A stretch of 64,000 bases of DNA from Proluteimonas luteida (GCF_021191695.1 NZ_JAIWPT010000011.1:99238-163237); one strand, 5' to 3'; shown: positions 11,254-18,985, counted from the first letter of the stretch. Program-made: numbers and translations. The notes: a model not told the origin generated them from the letters alone.

Positions 11254-14001
11254 ATGAACTGGCTCAACGACGTCCTGCACAACGATCCCGACCCGGCTGA
11301 GACCCGCGAGTGGATCGAATCGCTGAAGGCGGTCATCGACGTCGACGGCCCCGAGCGCGCCCACCAGCTGCTGCAGAACATGGTGGAGCTGACCCGCCGC
11401 GCCGGCGCGCACCTGCCGTTCGCGCCGACCACCGAGTTCATCAACACCATCCCGCCGCACCTCGAGCCCCGGATGCCCGGCGACAGCGACCTGGAATGGC
11501 GCATCCGCTCGATCATCCGCTGGAACGCGATGGCCATGGTGGTGCGCGCCAACCGCAAGCCCGGCGACCTGGGCGGCCACATCGCCAGCTTCGCCTCGTC
11601 GGCCACGCTCTACGACGTCGGCTTCAACCACTTCTTCCGCGGCCCCGACGGCGACCACCTCGGCGACCTGATCTGCACCCAGGGCCACAGCTCGCCGGGC
11701 ATCTACGCGCGCTCGTTCCTGGAGGGCCGCCTGACCGAGGAACAGATCGACAACTTCCGCATGGAGGTCGACGGCCGCGGCGTCTCGTCCTATCCGCACC
11801 CGTGGCTGATGCCCGACTACTGGCAGGTGCCCACCGTGTCGATGGGCCTGGGCCCGATCGCCGCGATCTACCAGGCGCGCAGCTGGAAGTACCTGGAAGC
11901 GCGCGGCCTGATGCCCAAGTCCGACCGCAAGGTCTGGTGCTTCCTCGGCGACGGCGAGACCGACGAGCCCGAGAGCCTGGGCGCGATCTCGGTCGCCGGC
12001 CGCGAGGGCCTGGACAACCTGGTGTTCGTCGTCAACTGCAACCTGCAGCGCCTGGACGGCCCGGTGCGCGGCAACGGCAAGATCATCCAGGAGCTGGAAG
12101 GCCAGTTCCGCGGTGCCGACTGGAACGTGGTCAAGACTATCTGGGGCAGTTACTGGGACCCGCTGCTGGCCCGCGACAGGGACGGCATGCTCAAGAAGCT
12201 GATGATGGAGACCGTCGACGGCGAGTACCAGAACTGCAAGGCCTTCGGCGGCGCCTACACGCGCGAGCATTTCTTCGGCAAGTACCCCGAGACCGCCGCG
12301 CTGGTCGCCAACCTCAGCGACGACGACATCTGGCGCCTCAACCGCGGTGGCCACGACCCGCACAAGGTCTTCGCCGCCTACCAGAACGCCGTCGACACGA
12401 AGGGCCAGCCGACCGTGATCCTGGCGATGACCGTCAAGGGCTACGGCCTGGGCAGCGCCGGCGAGGCGCTCAATCCGACCCACAACACCAAGAAGCTCGA
12501 CGACGAGGCCGTGCGCACCTTCCGCGACCGCTTCAAGATCCCGGTCGACGACGACCAGCTCAAGGACGGCAAGATCCCGTTCTACCACCCGGGCCCGGAC
12601 TCGGACGAAGTGCAGTACATGCGCGAGCGCCGCGAGAAGCTGGGCGGCTTCCTGCCGCAGCGCCGCCGCAAGTCGTCGCAGACGCTGCAGGCGCCGAAGC
12701 TGGAGGTGTTCGAGCGCCTGATGAAGGACACCGGCGAGCGCGAGATCAGCACCACCATGGCCTTCGTGCAGTCGCTGTCGGTGATCCTGCGCGACAAGCA
12801 GATCGGCCCGCGCGTGGTGCCCATCGTCGCCGACGAGGCCCGCACCTTCGGCATGGAGGGCCTGTTCCGCCAGCTCGGCATCTACGCCCCGCAGGGCCAG
12901 AAGTACAAGCCGGTCGACCGCGACCAGCTGATGTACTACCGCGAGGACGCCGCCGGGCAGGTGCTGGAGGAGGGCATCACCGAGGCCGGCGCGTTCTCCA
13001 GCTGGATGGCCGCCGCCACCAGCTACAGCACCAACGACCTGCCGATGCTGCCGTTCTACATCTACTACTCGATGTTCGGCTTCCAGCGCATCGGCGACTC
13101 GGCCTGGCAGGCCGCCGACATGCGCGCGCGCGGCTTCCTGCTCGGCGCCACCGCCGGCCGCACCACGCTCAACGGCGAGGGCCTGCAGCACGAGGACGGC
13201 CACAGCCACCTGCTGGCCGGCGCCATCCCCAACTGCCGCGCCTATGACCCCACCTTCGCCGGCGAGGTCGCGGTGATCCTGCAGTACGGCATGCACCGCA
13301 TGCTCGACGAGCAGCAGGACGAATACTTCTACCTGACCCTGATGAACGAGAACTACGCCCACCCGGCGCTGCCCGAGGGCGCGGCCGAGGGCGTCATCAA
13401 GGGCATGTACCTGCTGTCCAGCACAGGCGACTCCCCCGCCAGCGGGGGAGGGCGCAGCGGCAAGGCCGCTTCGGGCGGGGGCAAAGGCAAGAAGTCCAGC
13501 CTCCCGCACGTCCAGCTGCTGGGCTCGGGCACCATCCTGCGCGAGGTCATCGCCGCGGCCGAACTGCTGGACAAGGACTTCGGCGTCACCGCCGACATCT
13601 GGTCCTGTCCCAGCTTCACCGAACTGCGCCGCGACGGCTTCGACGCCGAGCGCTGGAACCGCTTCAACCCCGAGGCCAAGACCCCGCGCAAGGCCTACGT
13701 GACCGAGATGCTGGAGGCCCGCCCGGGCCCGGTCGTCGCCGCCACCGACTACGTGCGCGCCTTCGCCGACCAGATCCGCGCCTTCGTCCCGCACACCTAC
13801 ACCGTGCTGGGCACCGACGGCTTCGGCCGCTCCGACACCCGCGCCAACCTGCGCCGCCACTTCGAGGTCGACCGTTACTACATCGCCCAGGCGGCGATCG
13901 ACGCCCTGGCGAAGGACGGCAAGATGACCGGCAAGGACGTGGCCCGGGCGATCAAGCTGTACAAGATCGACCCTGAGAAGGCGAATCCGGTCGGGGTCTG
14001 A
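11254..14001 (+). CDS. aceE: Pyruvate dehydrogenase E1 component, homodimeric type
   Basis: Thiamine-diphosphate enzyme that decarboxylates pyruvate and acetylates E2 in the pyruvate dehydrogenase complex. At 915 residues it is longer than E. coli AceE (887). The TPP-binding region GDGETDEPESLGA is at about 231-243, and the family hallmarks RANRKPGDLGGH and GEGLQHEDGHSH are intact. The extra length is mainly a Gly/Ser-rich stretch near residues 722-746 (STGDSPASGGGRSGKAASGG) between GMYLL and VQLLGSGTIL. This is the translation of a palindromic repeat (see separate entry). No E2 or E3 gene is in the window. The start is the ATG with the conserved MNWLNDVLHNDPDP N-terminus. Confidence 0.94.
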   Translation: MNWLNDVLHNDPDPAETREWIESLKAVIDVDGPERAHQLLQNMVELTRRAGAHLPFAPTTEFINTIPPHLEPRMPGDSDLEWRIRSIIRWNAMAMVVRANRKPGDLGGHIASFASSATLYDVGFNHFFRGPDGDHLGDLICTQGHSSPGIYARSFLEGRLTEEQIDNFRMEVDGRGVSSYPHPWLMPDYWQVPTVSMGLGPIAAIYQARSWKYLEARGLMPKSDRKVWCFLGDGETDEPESLGAISVAGREGLDNLVFVVNCNLQRLDGPVRGNGKIIQELEGQFRGADWNVVKTIWGSYWDPLLARDRDGMLKKLMMETVDGEYQNCKAFGGAYTREHFFGKYPETAALVANLSDDDIWRLNRGGHDPHKVFAAYQNAVDTKGQPTVILAMTVKGYGLGSAGEALNPTHNTKKLDDEAVRTFRDRFKIPVDDDQLKDGKIPFYHPGPDSDEVQYMRERREKLGGFLPQRRRKSSQTLQAPKLEVFERLMKDTGEREISTTMAFVQSLSVILRDKQIGPRVVPIVADEARTFGMEGLFRQLGIYAPQGQKYKPVDRDQLMYYREDAAGQVLEEGITEAGAFSSWMAAATSYSTNDLPMLPFYIYYSMFGFQRIGDSAWQAADMRARGFLLGATAGRTTLNGEGLQHEDGHSHLLAGAIPNCRAYDPTFAGEVAVILQYGMHRMLDEQQDEYFYLTLMNENYAHPALPEGAAEGVIKGMYLLSSTGDSPASGGGRSGKAASGGGKGKKSSLPHVQLLGSGTILREVIAAAELLDKDFGVTADIWSCPSFTELRRDGFDAERWNRFNPEAKTPRKAYVTEMLEARPGPVVAATDYVRAFADQIRAFVPHTYTVLGTDGFGRSDTRANLRRHFEVDRYYIAQAAIDALAKDGKMTGKDVARAIKLYKIDPEKANPVGV
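13420..13490. repeat. Palindromic repeat inserted in frame in aceE
   Basis: CTCCCCCGCCAGCGGGGGAG (13431-13450) is a near-perfect hairpin, followed by a GGGCGCAGCGGCAAGGCCGC tail and another GC-rich arm. Its form, a short hairpin plus a GGCGCAGCG-like tail, resembles the intergenic repeats at 7921, 8051 and 8181. It is translated as a Gly/Ser-rich loop and keeps the aceE frame. Confidence 0.65.
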
Positions 14002-14087
14002 GGAAGGAGAAGGCCGGGACGTCGCGCAGCGAAGCGTCCCCACCGACCCTCCCCAGCCTGTCCGGCGTGAACCTCGCGGCATGCTTT

Positions 14088-14120
14088 TTTGCCCCCTCTC
14101 CCGCTTGGGAGGGGGTTTGG
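14088..14120. terminator. REP-like hairpin after aceE, possible terminator
   Basis: CCCCCTCTCCC and GGGAGGGGG form a stem around GCTT and are followed by TTTGGGG. This is a common dispersed repeat form in these genomes and would also serve as an aceE terminator. A weaker hairpin built on GGACG/CGTCC lies at about 14017-14039. Confidence 0.5.
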
Positions 14121-14180
14121 GGTGAGGGCGCCGAATGCCCAAGGGCATGCCGAGCCCCCCGGTCTGCCTGCCGGTGCCGG

Positions 14181-14280
14181 ACTCATCCTATGGGTCAAGG
14201 GCGGCTACATCAGCTGCCTTGAGTCGTACACGTATGAGGGTAGCTGGCCGCAGGACGAGTCACTGTTCCGGCTGGCCTGA
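14181..14280 (+). pseudogene. 3' remnant of a cassette gene
   Basis: The frame ending in WVKGGYISCLESYTYEGSW and a stop looks like a genuine protein C-terminus, unlike the REP-derived sequence just before it. It joins an attC site immediately downstream, as cassette genes do. The 5' part is missing, apparently lost where the REP sequence after aceE begins. This would be the first cassette of the array. Confidence 0.55.
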
Positions 14281-14336
14281 CGATTCATTGCAAGCCGACG
14301 CCGCTTCGCGGCGGAGGTTTGATTCAGGATTTAGTC
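14274..14336 (+). repeat. attC-like site a
   Basis: GGCCTGACGATTCATTGCAA, then GCCGACGCCGCTTCGCGGC, then GATTCAGGATTTAGTC. The central inverted repeat is intact; the right core (TTTAGTC) is degenerate. Confidence 0.75.
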
Positions 14337-14339
14337 TGC

Positions 14340-14693
14340 ATGAAGGTACATCACACGCTGATGCTCATGTTCTTGCCAGCCTTGGTCGCTTGTGGCGACA
14401 TTGGTTGCGAGAATGAGGTTGCGTTTCGTGTGCCTTCACCGTCTGGAAAGAAGGATGCTGTCGTTTACAGCCGCAACTGTGGTGCAACCACAGGCTTCAA
14501 CACACAGCTTCAAATTGTTGCGGCGGGCTCGCAGCCACGTGGCGGTAGCGCCGCACTTGCGATGGATGGCGACATCCCTTTGAAGCTAGTCTGGCAGTCC
14601 GATGGTGCGCTTGTCATTGCTGGAGTTGGCCAAGGACGCATCTTCGGCAGAGAGTCTTCTTCAAATGGGGTTTCACTCACCTATGAACCGTAG
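14340..14693 (+). CDS. Cassette-encoded small lipoprotein, function unknown
   Basis: A 117-residue protein with a signal peptide and lipobox (LVACGD, Cys near residue 18), so probably a lipid-anchored periplasmic or outer-membrane protein. The mature part contains ENEVAFRVPSPSGKKDAVVY and two further cysteines, with no domain I recognise. The ATG was chosen because it opens a proper signal peptide directly after the attC right core; a longer frame begins inside attC. It is flanked by attC sites a and b. There is no promoter of its own that I can see. Confidence 0.75.
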   Translation: MKVHHTLMLMFLPALVACGDIGCENEVAFRVPSPSGKKDAVVYSRNCGATTGFNTQLQIVAAGSQPRGGSAALAMDGDIPLKLVWQSDGALVIAGVGQGRIFGRESSSNGVSLTYEP

Positions 14694-14694
14694 G

Positions 14695-14753
14695 CGGACT
14701 GACAATGCATCCGATCCGATTCCGCTTCGCGATACTGATTCAGGCGCTACGCC
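14695..14753 (+). repeat. attC-like site b
   Basis: CGGACTGACAATGCATCCGA, TTCCGCTTCGCGATACTGAT and CAGGCGCTACGCC. The left and right arms are diverged, but the position after a cassette gene and the GCTTCGCG centre fit. Confidence 0.6.
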
Positions 14754-14773
14754 ACATATGAACACTCTCGCAA

Positions 14774-14959
14774 ATGCAACGCGCCGTTACCCTCGCGGGT
14801 TCGCAAGACCGCGCCACGTATTTCAATCTTGGGGTCGCCCTTGTCAGCTCTGCTGATCACGAGGAAGTTGTACGCTGCTTCAGGCAAGCGGCCGGATTAG
14901 GGTCTTCGGCGAAAACCTGGCAATTCGTTCAAGCCGATGCCGCTTCGCGGCGCGGATAA
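14774..14959 (+). pseudogene. Fragment of a TPR-protein cassette
   Basis: One tetratricopeptide-like unit is visible (ATYFNLGVALVSSADHEEVV followed by RCFRQAAGLG). No good start or upstream repeats are present, and the reading frame runs through attC site c, so its last residues (QFVQADAASRRG) are just translated attC. The best explanation is a cassette whose TPR gene lost its 5' part. The nearby ATG at 14758 opens a different frame without recognisable content. Confidence 0.5.
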
Positions 14960-14970
14960 CCCGGGGGTTG
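14914..14970 (+). repeat. attC-like site c
   Basis: CCTGGCAATTCGTTCAAGCC and GATGCCGCTTCGCGGCGCGG form the classic Xanthomonas-type stem; the right core is reduced to AACCCGGGGGTTGC. Confidence 0.75.
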
Positions 14971-15029
14971 CAGGGCTTGCCATGTGCTTGGCTCCGCTTC
15001 GCGGCACGGCTCAACTTAGGCGTTGGGGT
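14969..15029 (+). repeat. attC-like site d
   Basis: TTGGCTCCGCTTCGCGGCAC then GGCTCAACTTAGGCGTTGGG gives a good right core. It abuts site c, so the cassette between them is essentially empty. Confidence 0.72.
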
Positions 15030-15033
15030 ACGC

Positions 15034-15339
15034 ATGGGCATCGACGTTTACTGGAAGGATGAGTTCGGCGAAGTCCTTGGCGCGGTGCGGGACAACGGCG
15101 TGTTGGCCAGCCTAAGCTCTATGCTCCATCGCCAATCAAGCAGCAATTGCTTGCGTTTCATCGATCCTGCGGGAGATGCCTGCTTCAATCAGTTGCAGCT
15201 TCCGGTGCTGACAATGGAGATGCAGGGGATGCTGTCTGCTGTTTCGAGCGCTCGCGCGCATGTGCATCTTCAAGCTGTCGTGACTCTTCTGGAGGGTGCA
15301 GTCCGGCCACACACCTACATATGGTTTGTTGGTGACTAG
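15034..15339 (+). CDS. Cassette-encoded hypothetical protein
   Basis: A 101-residue soluble protein beginning MGIDVYWKDEFGEVLG. It has no signal peptide or membrane segment and I do not recognise a domain. The start was taken at the ATG right after attC site d; an alternative TTG upstream lies within the attC itself. The C-terminal half (HVHLQAVVTLLEGAVRPHTY) looks helical and amphipathic. It is flanked by attC sites d and e in the normal cassette arrangement. Confidence 0.7.
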   Translation: MGIDVYWKDEFGEVLGAVRDNGVLASLSSMLHRQSSSNCLRFIDPAGDACFNQLQLPVLTMEMQGMLSAVSSARAHVHLQAVVTLLEGAVRPHTYIWFVGD

Positions 15340-15342
15340 AGG

Positions 15343-15403
15343 GGGCTGGCGATCCATTCAAACCGACGTTGCTCCGCAATGCGGCTTGGCTCAGGTGTTA
15401 GGC
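15343..15403 (+). repeat. attC-like site e
   Basis: GATCCATTCAAACCGACGTT, GCTCCGCAATGCGGC and TTGGCTCAGGTGTTAGGC. The right core GTTAGGC matches the GTTRRRY consensus exactly. Confidence 0.78.
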
Positions 15404-15406
15404 ATC

Positions 15407-15841
15407 ATGCGAAAATTTGTCCGCGCTCTGACATCGATGGTCCTTGTGGTGATGCTGTTGCCGGCAGGTGCTGCGGAAAATCGCAGCAAGGCCGGTAATC
15501 TGATGACAGTTGAACCAGGACGTGACTGGCGCCTTGTCGGCGAGTGGGATCTTCCTCAAGACCAGGGCAGTACCCTTCCCTTGCGATACACGTTCAGCAT
15601 CCTGCAGCTGGGGCGCTCTTACGGACTCGTGTGGGACGGAGATCTGATTGGCGGCTGTTGCCCTTGGCCGCGGGCGACGCCTCTTGATCGGCTGTCTGAG
15701 ACAAGGTTCGTATCTGAAATCGACGGAACCGTGTTCGATATTGTTGCAGACTCATCGCTTATCGTTGGCTATGCAGACGGTAGAGTTCACAAGTTGTCTG
15801 CAACCTCTCCAAGCAGAAGATTCTCGGACACATGGGAATGA
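15407..15841 (+). CDS. Cassette-encoded secreted protein, function unknown
   Basis: A 144-residue protein with a signal peptide (MRKFVRALTSMVLVVMLLPA, cleavage near GAAEN). The mature part has beta-rich segments (YTFSILQLGRSYGLVWDGD) and a CC pair in GGCCPWPR. No known domain was recognised. The ATG begins four bases after the attC right core, and longer upstream frames run through attC. It lies between attC sites e and f. Confidence 0.72.
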   Translation: MRKFVRALTSMVLVVMLLPAGAAENRSKAGNLMTVEPGRDWRLVGEWDLPQDQGSTLPLRYTFSILQLGRSYGLVWDGDLIGGCCPWPRATPLDRLSETRFVSEIDGTVFDIVADSSLIVGYADGRVHKLSATSPSRRFSDTWE

Positions 15842-15846
15842 TTGAT

Positions 15847-15903
15847 GAAGGGCTTGTCCAGGCAGGCTCCGCTTCGCGGCGCGGCTTGAATTGGGCGTTA
15901 TCC
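15847..15903 (+). repeat. attC-like site f
   Basis: GGCAGGCTCCGCTTCGCGGC then GCGGCTTGAATTGGGCGTTA. The stem centre and right core are recognisable; the left arm is diverged. Confidence 0.7.
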
Positions 15904-15905
15904 CT

Positions 15906-16262
15906 GTGATTGTCAGAACGCTGCTTGTGGCAATCCTTGCGGCCACAATGGCTGTTGGCTGCGCTCGCACGCCAGACTCAACTCAACTGATGCAGCTAGC
16001 GGCAGCTGCCCCGGCAGTACTTGGCCAAGCAACTCTGGACGGAGATATTTCCGCCGAGTATTGGCCTCCCGCCGTGGCCACATTGAGTCCTGAGCGAGTC
16101 TATGGCTCGCCGGATGGCCTGTACCTTGTACTGTCGTCGTCCTTCATGGAAGAGCGCGGTTTGTTTGTGCCGCGATCTGCTGCCTTTGTCGTCGGGACCG
16201 GCACTGATCCGTCATACGCTTCCGTCGGCCAGGGCGTCTTCTCGTACCGCATCAAGGGGTGA
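15906..16262 (+). CDS. Cassette-encoded lipoprotein with GTG start
   Basis: A 118-residue putative lipoprotein. The hydrophobic leader VRTLLVAILAATMAVGCA places the lipobox Cys near residue 19. The GTG at 15906 was chosen because the alternative TTG at 15891 lies inside the attC right core. The mature sequence (LDGDISAEYWPPAVATLSPE and onward) has no recognised domain. It is followed by a broken attC (site g). Confidence 0.65.
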   Translation: MIVRTLLVAILAATMAVGCARTPDSTQLMQLAAAAPAVLGQATLDGDISAEYWPPAVATLSPERVYGSPDGLYLVLSSSFMEERGLFVPRSAAFVVGTGTDPSYASVGQGVFSYRIKG

Positions 16263-16268
16263 GGGGCC

Positions 16269-16301
16269 GAGCGCCAACAATTCATTCAAGCCGATGCCGC
16301 T
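16269..16301 (+). repeat. attC-like site g, right half missing
   Basis: AGCGCCAACAATTCATTCAA and GCCGATGCCGCT form a well preserved left half. The expected TTCGCGGC...CTCAGGCGTTAG half is absent, and unrelated sequence starts at 16302. Confidence 0.7.
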
Positions 16302-16312
16302 CAATCCATCGA

Positions 16313-16530
16313 TGGTTCGAGTGGCCTCGTTTCATGCTGAAATCGAAGGCCACTGCGGCAGCGCCTCGACCTTTGCCGATTTCCGCCAACTCCCACGCAA
16401 TACGTAGACCGTCATTCTCAGTGTCGTGTACCAGTATGTGAAGCCGGTGATGCCCACCCATAATCTCTGGATGCAGGTCACGACCGGCGTTAGCGGGCTG
16501 CTTGCGACAGCCTGATGAGCTACGGGGATG
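16313..16530 (-). other. Open minus-strand frame of unclear status
   Basis: On the reverse strand one frame reads HRLHILVHDTENDGLRIAWE then LAEIGKGRGAAAVAFDFSMK and ends inside the broken attC. Its composition is protein-like, but there is no good start or ribosome site. It may be part of a reversed or inserted gene that destroyed attC site g, or chance. No function is assigned. Confidence 0.3.
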
Positions 16531-16581
16531 CTTTTGGGCCCCGTCGACAACGAGAAGCGGCTCGGCTCCTGGAGGTCATGA

Positions 16582-17196
16582 ATGAATACACGATGTCATC
16601 GTCCCAGAACACCTGCTGACATCGGGGTATCGCTCGCTCTTGCCATTACGGCAGCGCTCGTTTCGGGGTGCGCAAGTTTGGCGGCCACGCGTTCAACGGG
16701 GCAGGCCGGCGTTTCCGAGGTGCCGTCGGGAGAGGTGATCCAGCGTCCAGCCGAGTCGGTGGCAGCCACTCATGCCGCCGAGGTGGCGGCGCTGCGGAAT
16801 TTCACGGGAGATCGCCCAGGGGCCTACATTCAAGGCCAGAAGTCTTTGAGCGATCAGATCTTGATCGCGATGGGTATCCCGGACAACACGGACGGACGCG
16901 GGTCGACATCGACGTCGATGTCGGGTGGATACACCCTGGCGTATGGCTGTCGACAGCACAGTTGCAGCGAGAAGGGCGCCGTTGTACGCGACAGCTCGGG
17001 CCGCGTGGTCAGGGCCGGACTCATCAGCTTCAAGTGCGTCGAGCGGAAATGCGAACCGCATCAGACCTTGACCATCTTCAAGAACGCGTCCTCAATCGAC
17101 GATCCGGTGCGCGATGCCGACCTGGATGGTGCGATCAAGGAATGGGCAGAAGGGCACGTCCCCGGCATCGAGACGGAGATCGAGGTGTTGCGGTAG
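16582..17196 (+). CDS. Putative lipoprotein in the cassette region
   Basis: A 204-residue protein with an N-terminal leader and a lipobox (LVSGCAS, Cys near residue 30), so probably a membrane-anchored periplasmic lipoprotein. A Gly/Ser/Thr-rich segment (GRGSTSTSMSGGYTLAYGC) precedes a cysteine-containing region (FKCVERKCEPHQTLTIF). It has its own strong ribosome site (GGAGG six bases before the ATG), unlike most genes of the array. No complete attC lies directly upstream, so it may not be a standard cassette gene. No known family was recognised. Confidence 0.7.
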   Translation: MNTRCHRPRTPADIGVSLALAITAALVSGCASLAATRSTGQAGVSEVPSGEVIQRPAESVAATHAAEVAALRNFTGDRPGAYIQGQKSLSDQILIAMGIPDNTDGRGSTSTSMSGGYTLAYGCRQHSCSEKGAVVRDSSGRVVRAGLISFKCVERKCEPHQTLTIFKNASSIDDPVRDADLDGAIKEWAEGHVPGIETEIEVLR

Positions 17197-17454
17197 ACCG
17201 ATCCAGGGACGGCACGATCCCGTCGAGTGTCGACGAGATCGCTGTGATCTGCAGTCATCCCGTCCGGGGCGCCGTTGTTTCGATTCCCACAATCGGCGTT
17301 GTGCAGGGCGGCATGGTCGAGTGCAGATTTGACCAGGGACCAGTACAGTCGCTTGCAGACTTTGATCTCGAGCAACCAGGTACTGGACCGACCACCGTGT
17401 TCTCCAAGGTCGCACGCTGTCTGTCAAACTTCCCAACAGGCAATCACGATTACG
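17197..17454. other. Gene-poor stretch inside the array
   Basis: Between the lipoprotein gene and attC site h I see no convincing gene on either strand. Open frames here lack starts, ribosome sites and recognisable sequence. It may be the residue of a degraded cassette. Confidence 0.4.
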
Positions 17455-17511
17455 CCATCCGGCAACCCGTTCAAGACGATGCCGCTTCGCGGAAACAACT
17501 CAGCTCGGAAT
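17455..17511 (+). repeat. attC-like site h
   Basis: CAACCCGTTCAAGACGATGC, CGCTTCGCGGAAACAACTCA, then GCTCGGAATCCGG. The right core is degenerate. Confidence 0.65.
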
Positions 17512-17532
17512 CCGGAACGCGCAAGAGACACG

Positions 17533-17877
17533 ATGAGCACTCGAGACGAACTGCTGGCACATCTTTGGCGGGCAATAAATGCCAACCTTGACACGGCTTC
17601 TCTTGCTGCGGAGATTGCCCGTTCGAAAAATCGTCCCGATGCCCCTTTCGCGGACACCGGCCCTGCATTGGAACGGTTGCTGGCCACCGGTGCCGATCCC
17701 CGGGACATCTGCCTCATCCGGCGTGAGGCCGCATACGCGGCAACATTCGGCACGCTTTACGCTATTGGTGACCCCGGCGTGGAGGATGACAATGTGTTCA
17801 TGCTGTTTGAGGAACTGCTTACGGCTGACCCGAGCGGCATGGAGGGACGGCCCGGCTCAGCCGATGCGGTCCGATAA
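17533..17877 (+). CDS. Cassette-encoded hypothetical protein
   Basis: A 114-residue acidic, soluble protein (MSTRDELLAHLWRAINANLD at the start), mainly helical, with no signal peptide and no domain I recognise. A longer frame continues upstream through attC site h, so the ATG after the attC was chosen. It is followed immediately by attC site i. Confidence 0.68.
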   Translation: MSTRDELLAHLWRAINANLDTASLAAEIARSKNRPDAPFADTGPALERLLATGADPRDICLIRREAAYAATFGTLYAIGDPGVEDDNVFMLFEELLTADPSGMEGRPGSADAVR

Positions 17878-17926
17878 TGCATGCGGGCCGATGCCGCTTC
17901 GCGGCACGGACCATCGAGCGTTGGAC
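17868..17926 (+). repeat. attC-like site i
   Basis: GATGCCGCTTCGCGGCACGG and CATCGAGCGTTGGAC. The right core GTTGGAC fits GTTRRRY. It overlaps the last codons of the preceding gene. Confidence 0.7.
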
Positions 17927-17995
17927 CCCGCAGACACATGACTGCCACAGGATCAGTGATGGTTGACCGCACCCTGTAGATGGGACCTTGCTTGA

Positions 17996-18053
17996 TCTGA
18001 TGAACCATCCAAGCCGCCCCGCTTCCCGGGTCGGCCCAATTCAAGCGTTGGGC
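17996..18053 (+). repeat. attC-like site j
   Basis: ACCATCCAAGCCGCCCCGCT, TCCCGGGTCGGCCCAATTC and AAGCGTTGGGC with an exact GTTRRRY right core. The roughly 70 bp between sites i and j hold only a 13-codon frame (17938-17979), so that cassette is effectively non-coding. Confidence 0.7.
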
Positions 18054-18069
18054 GCTGTTGGGAGATCGT

Positions 18070-18444
18070 ATGTCCAGAAAAGCAACATTCGCTGCCGGTC
18101 GCAACATCGCAATGAAGGTTCCACCTCATTTGTACGAGACTACGATCCAGTTCTATCGTGACGTACTCGGCCTCAAAGAGATAACAAGGCACGCTCCCTC
18201 TGTCGGCTTCGAGTTCGGTGCCAATAACCTGTGGATAGACAGAGTGGTGACGGTCAGCCAGGCCGAGGTATGGCTCGAGGTGGTGACCAATGACGTCGAG
18301 GCGGCCGCACGTGATCTTGAAGCGGCAGGTGTCGTGCGCTGCGACGAAATCGAGCCGCTGGGGCAAGGGTTCCAGGCGTTCTGGGTGTCGAGTCCGGCGT
18401 CAATAGTCCATCTTGTTTGTAAGGACACGGAAACATGGGACTAG
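18070..18444 (+). CDS. Cassette-encoded VOC-family (glyoxalase-like) protein
   Basis: A 124-residue vicinal-oxygen-chelate fold protein, related to glyoxalase I, bleomycin-resistance proteins and small dioxygenases. Two beta-alpha-beta-beta halves can be followed: ETTIQFYRDVLGLKEI early, then EVWLEVVTNDVEAAARDLEA, ending in the typical FWVSSPASIVHLVCKD. The ATG is preceded by GGGAG five bases upstream; an upstream TTG is also in frame. It is flanked by attC sites j and k. The reaction or ligand cannot be told; antibiotic binding is only one possibility. Confidence 0.8.
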   Translation: MSRKATFAAGRNIAMKVPPHLYETTIQFYRDVLGLKEITRHAPSVGFEFGANNLWIDRVVTVSQAEVWLEVVTNDVEAAARDLEAAGVVRCDEIEPLGQGFQAFWVSSPASIVHLVCKDTETWD

Positions 18445-18506
18445 CGCCTGGCACTTCATTCAAGCCGGCGCCGGTCCGCGGCACGGTTCGATTCAGGCAT
18501 CAGGCA
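18445..18506 (+). repeat. attC-like site k
   Basis: GCGCCTGGCACTTCATTCAA, GCCGGCGCCGGTCCGCGGC, GATTCAGGCATCAGGC. Confidence 0.72.
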
Positions 18507-18517
18507 GCAGAGCTAGA

Positions 18518-18985
18518 ATGTCGCTACTGATCCAGGAAGTTCCCGCAACGCAAGCGCCAATGGCGCTGCTGCTGCTCGCTGATCCTTCGGAGGAGAAGAT
18601 TATTTCTTACCTTCCAAGGTCAAGGTGCTTCGTTGCTTCGAGTGGTGGGGTTGTTGTTGGCGCATGTGTCGTCCAGCCACTTGGTGCAGGCGCGCACGAA
18701 CTGATGAGCATCGCAATACAACCAGCCCATCAGAAATCAGGCCATGGTACGGCGCTCCTGAAATGGGTCATTGATTTCTTTCGTAGATCCGGCGCAAGCC
18801 GAATGGAGGTCGGAACCGGTACCTTTGGCTATCAACTTGCCTTCTACCAGAGGCAGGGATTTCGGGTTACAGCCATCGACCGCGACTTTTTCATCAGGCA
18901 CTACCCTGAGCCGGTATTCGAAGATGGTATCCAGCTCTTTGACATGCTGCGTCTAACGTTGAGGTACACCGCCCATGTTGCCTGA
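18518..18985 (+). CDS. Cassette-encoded GNAT acetyltransferase
   Basis: A 155-residue GCN5-related N-acetyltransferase, expected to move an acetyl group from acetyl-CoA to an amine. The core strand SIAIQPAHQKSGHGTALLKW contains the acetyl-CoA-binding Q/RxxGxG/A motif (QKSGHG). FYQRQGFR near residue 120 is the usual C-terminal GNAT signature. The start is the ATG after attC site k. Cassette GNATs include drug-modifying enzymes, but no substrate can be assigned here. Confidence 0.85.
   Translation: MSLLIQEVPATQAPMALLLLADPSEEKIISYLPRSRCFVASSGGVVVGACVVQPLGAGAHELMSIAIQPAHQKSGHGTALLKWVIDFFRRSGASRMEVGTGTFGYQLAFYQRQGFRVTAIDRDFFIRHYPEPVFEDGIQLFDMLRLTLRYTAHVA

Noticed and set aside
10996..14148. About 1050-codon minus-strand open frame opposite aceE
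   Set aside because: Codon-position shadow of aceE; no recognisable domain, start site or ribosome site.
13990..14270. Integron integrase or attI left of the cassette array
   Set aside because: Only aceE's 3' end, REP hairpins and a cassette-gene remnant are seen; no tyrosine recombinase motifs on either strand.
17092..17436. Minus-strand frame in the cassette region
   Set aside because: Overlaps the end of a well supported lipoprotein gene, has low-complexity Arg-rich sequence and no start signal.
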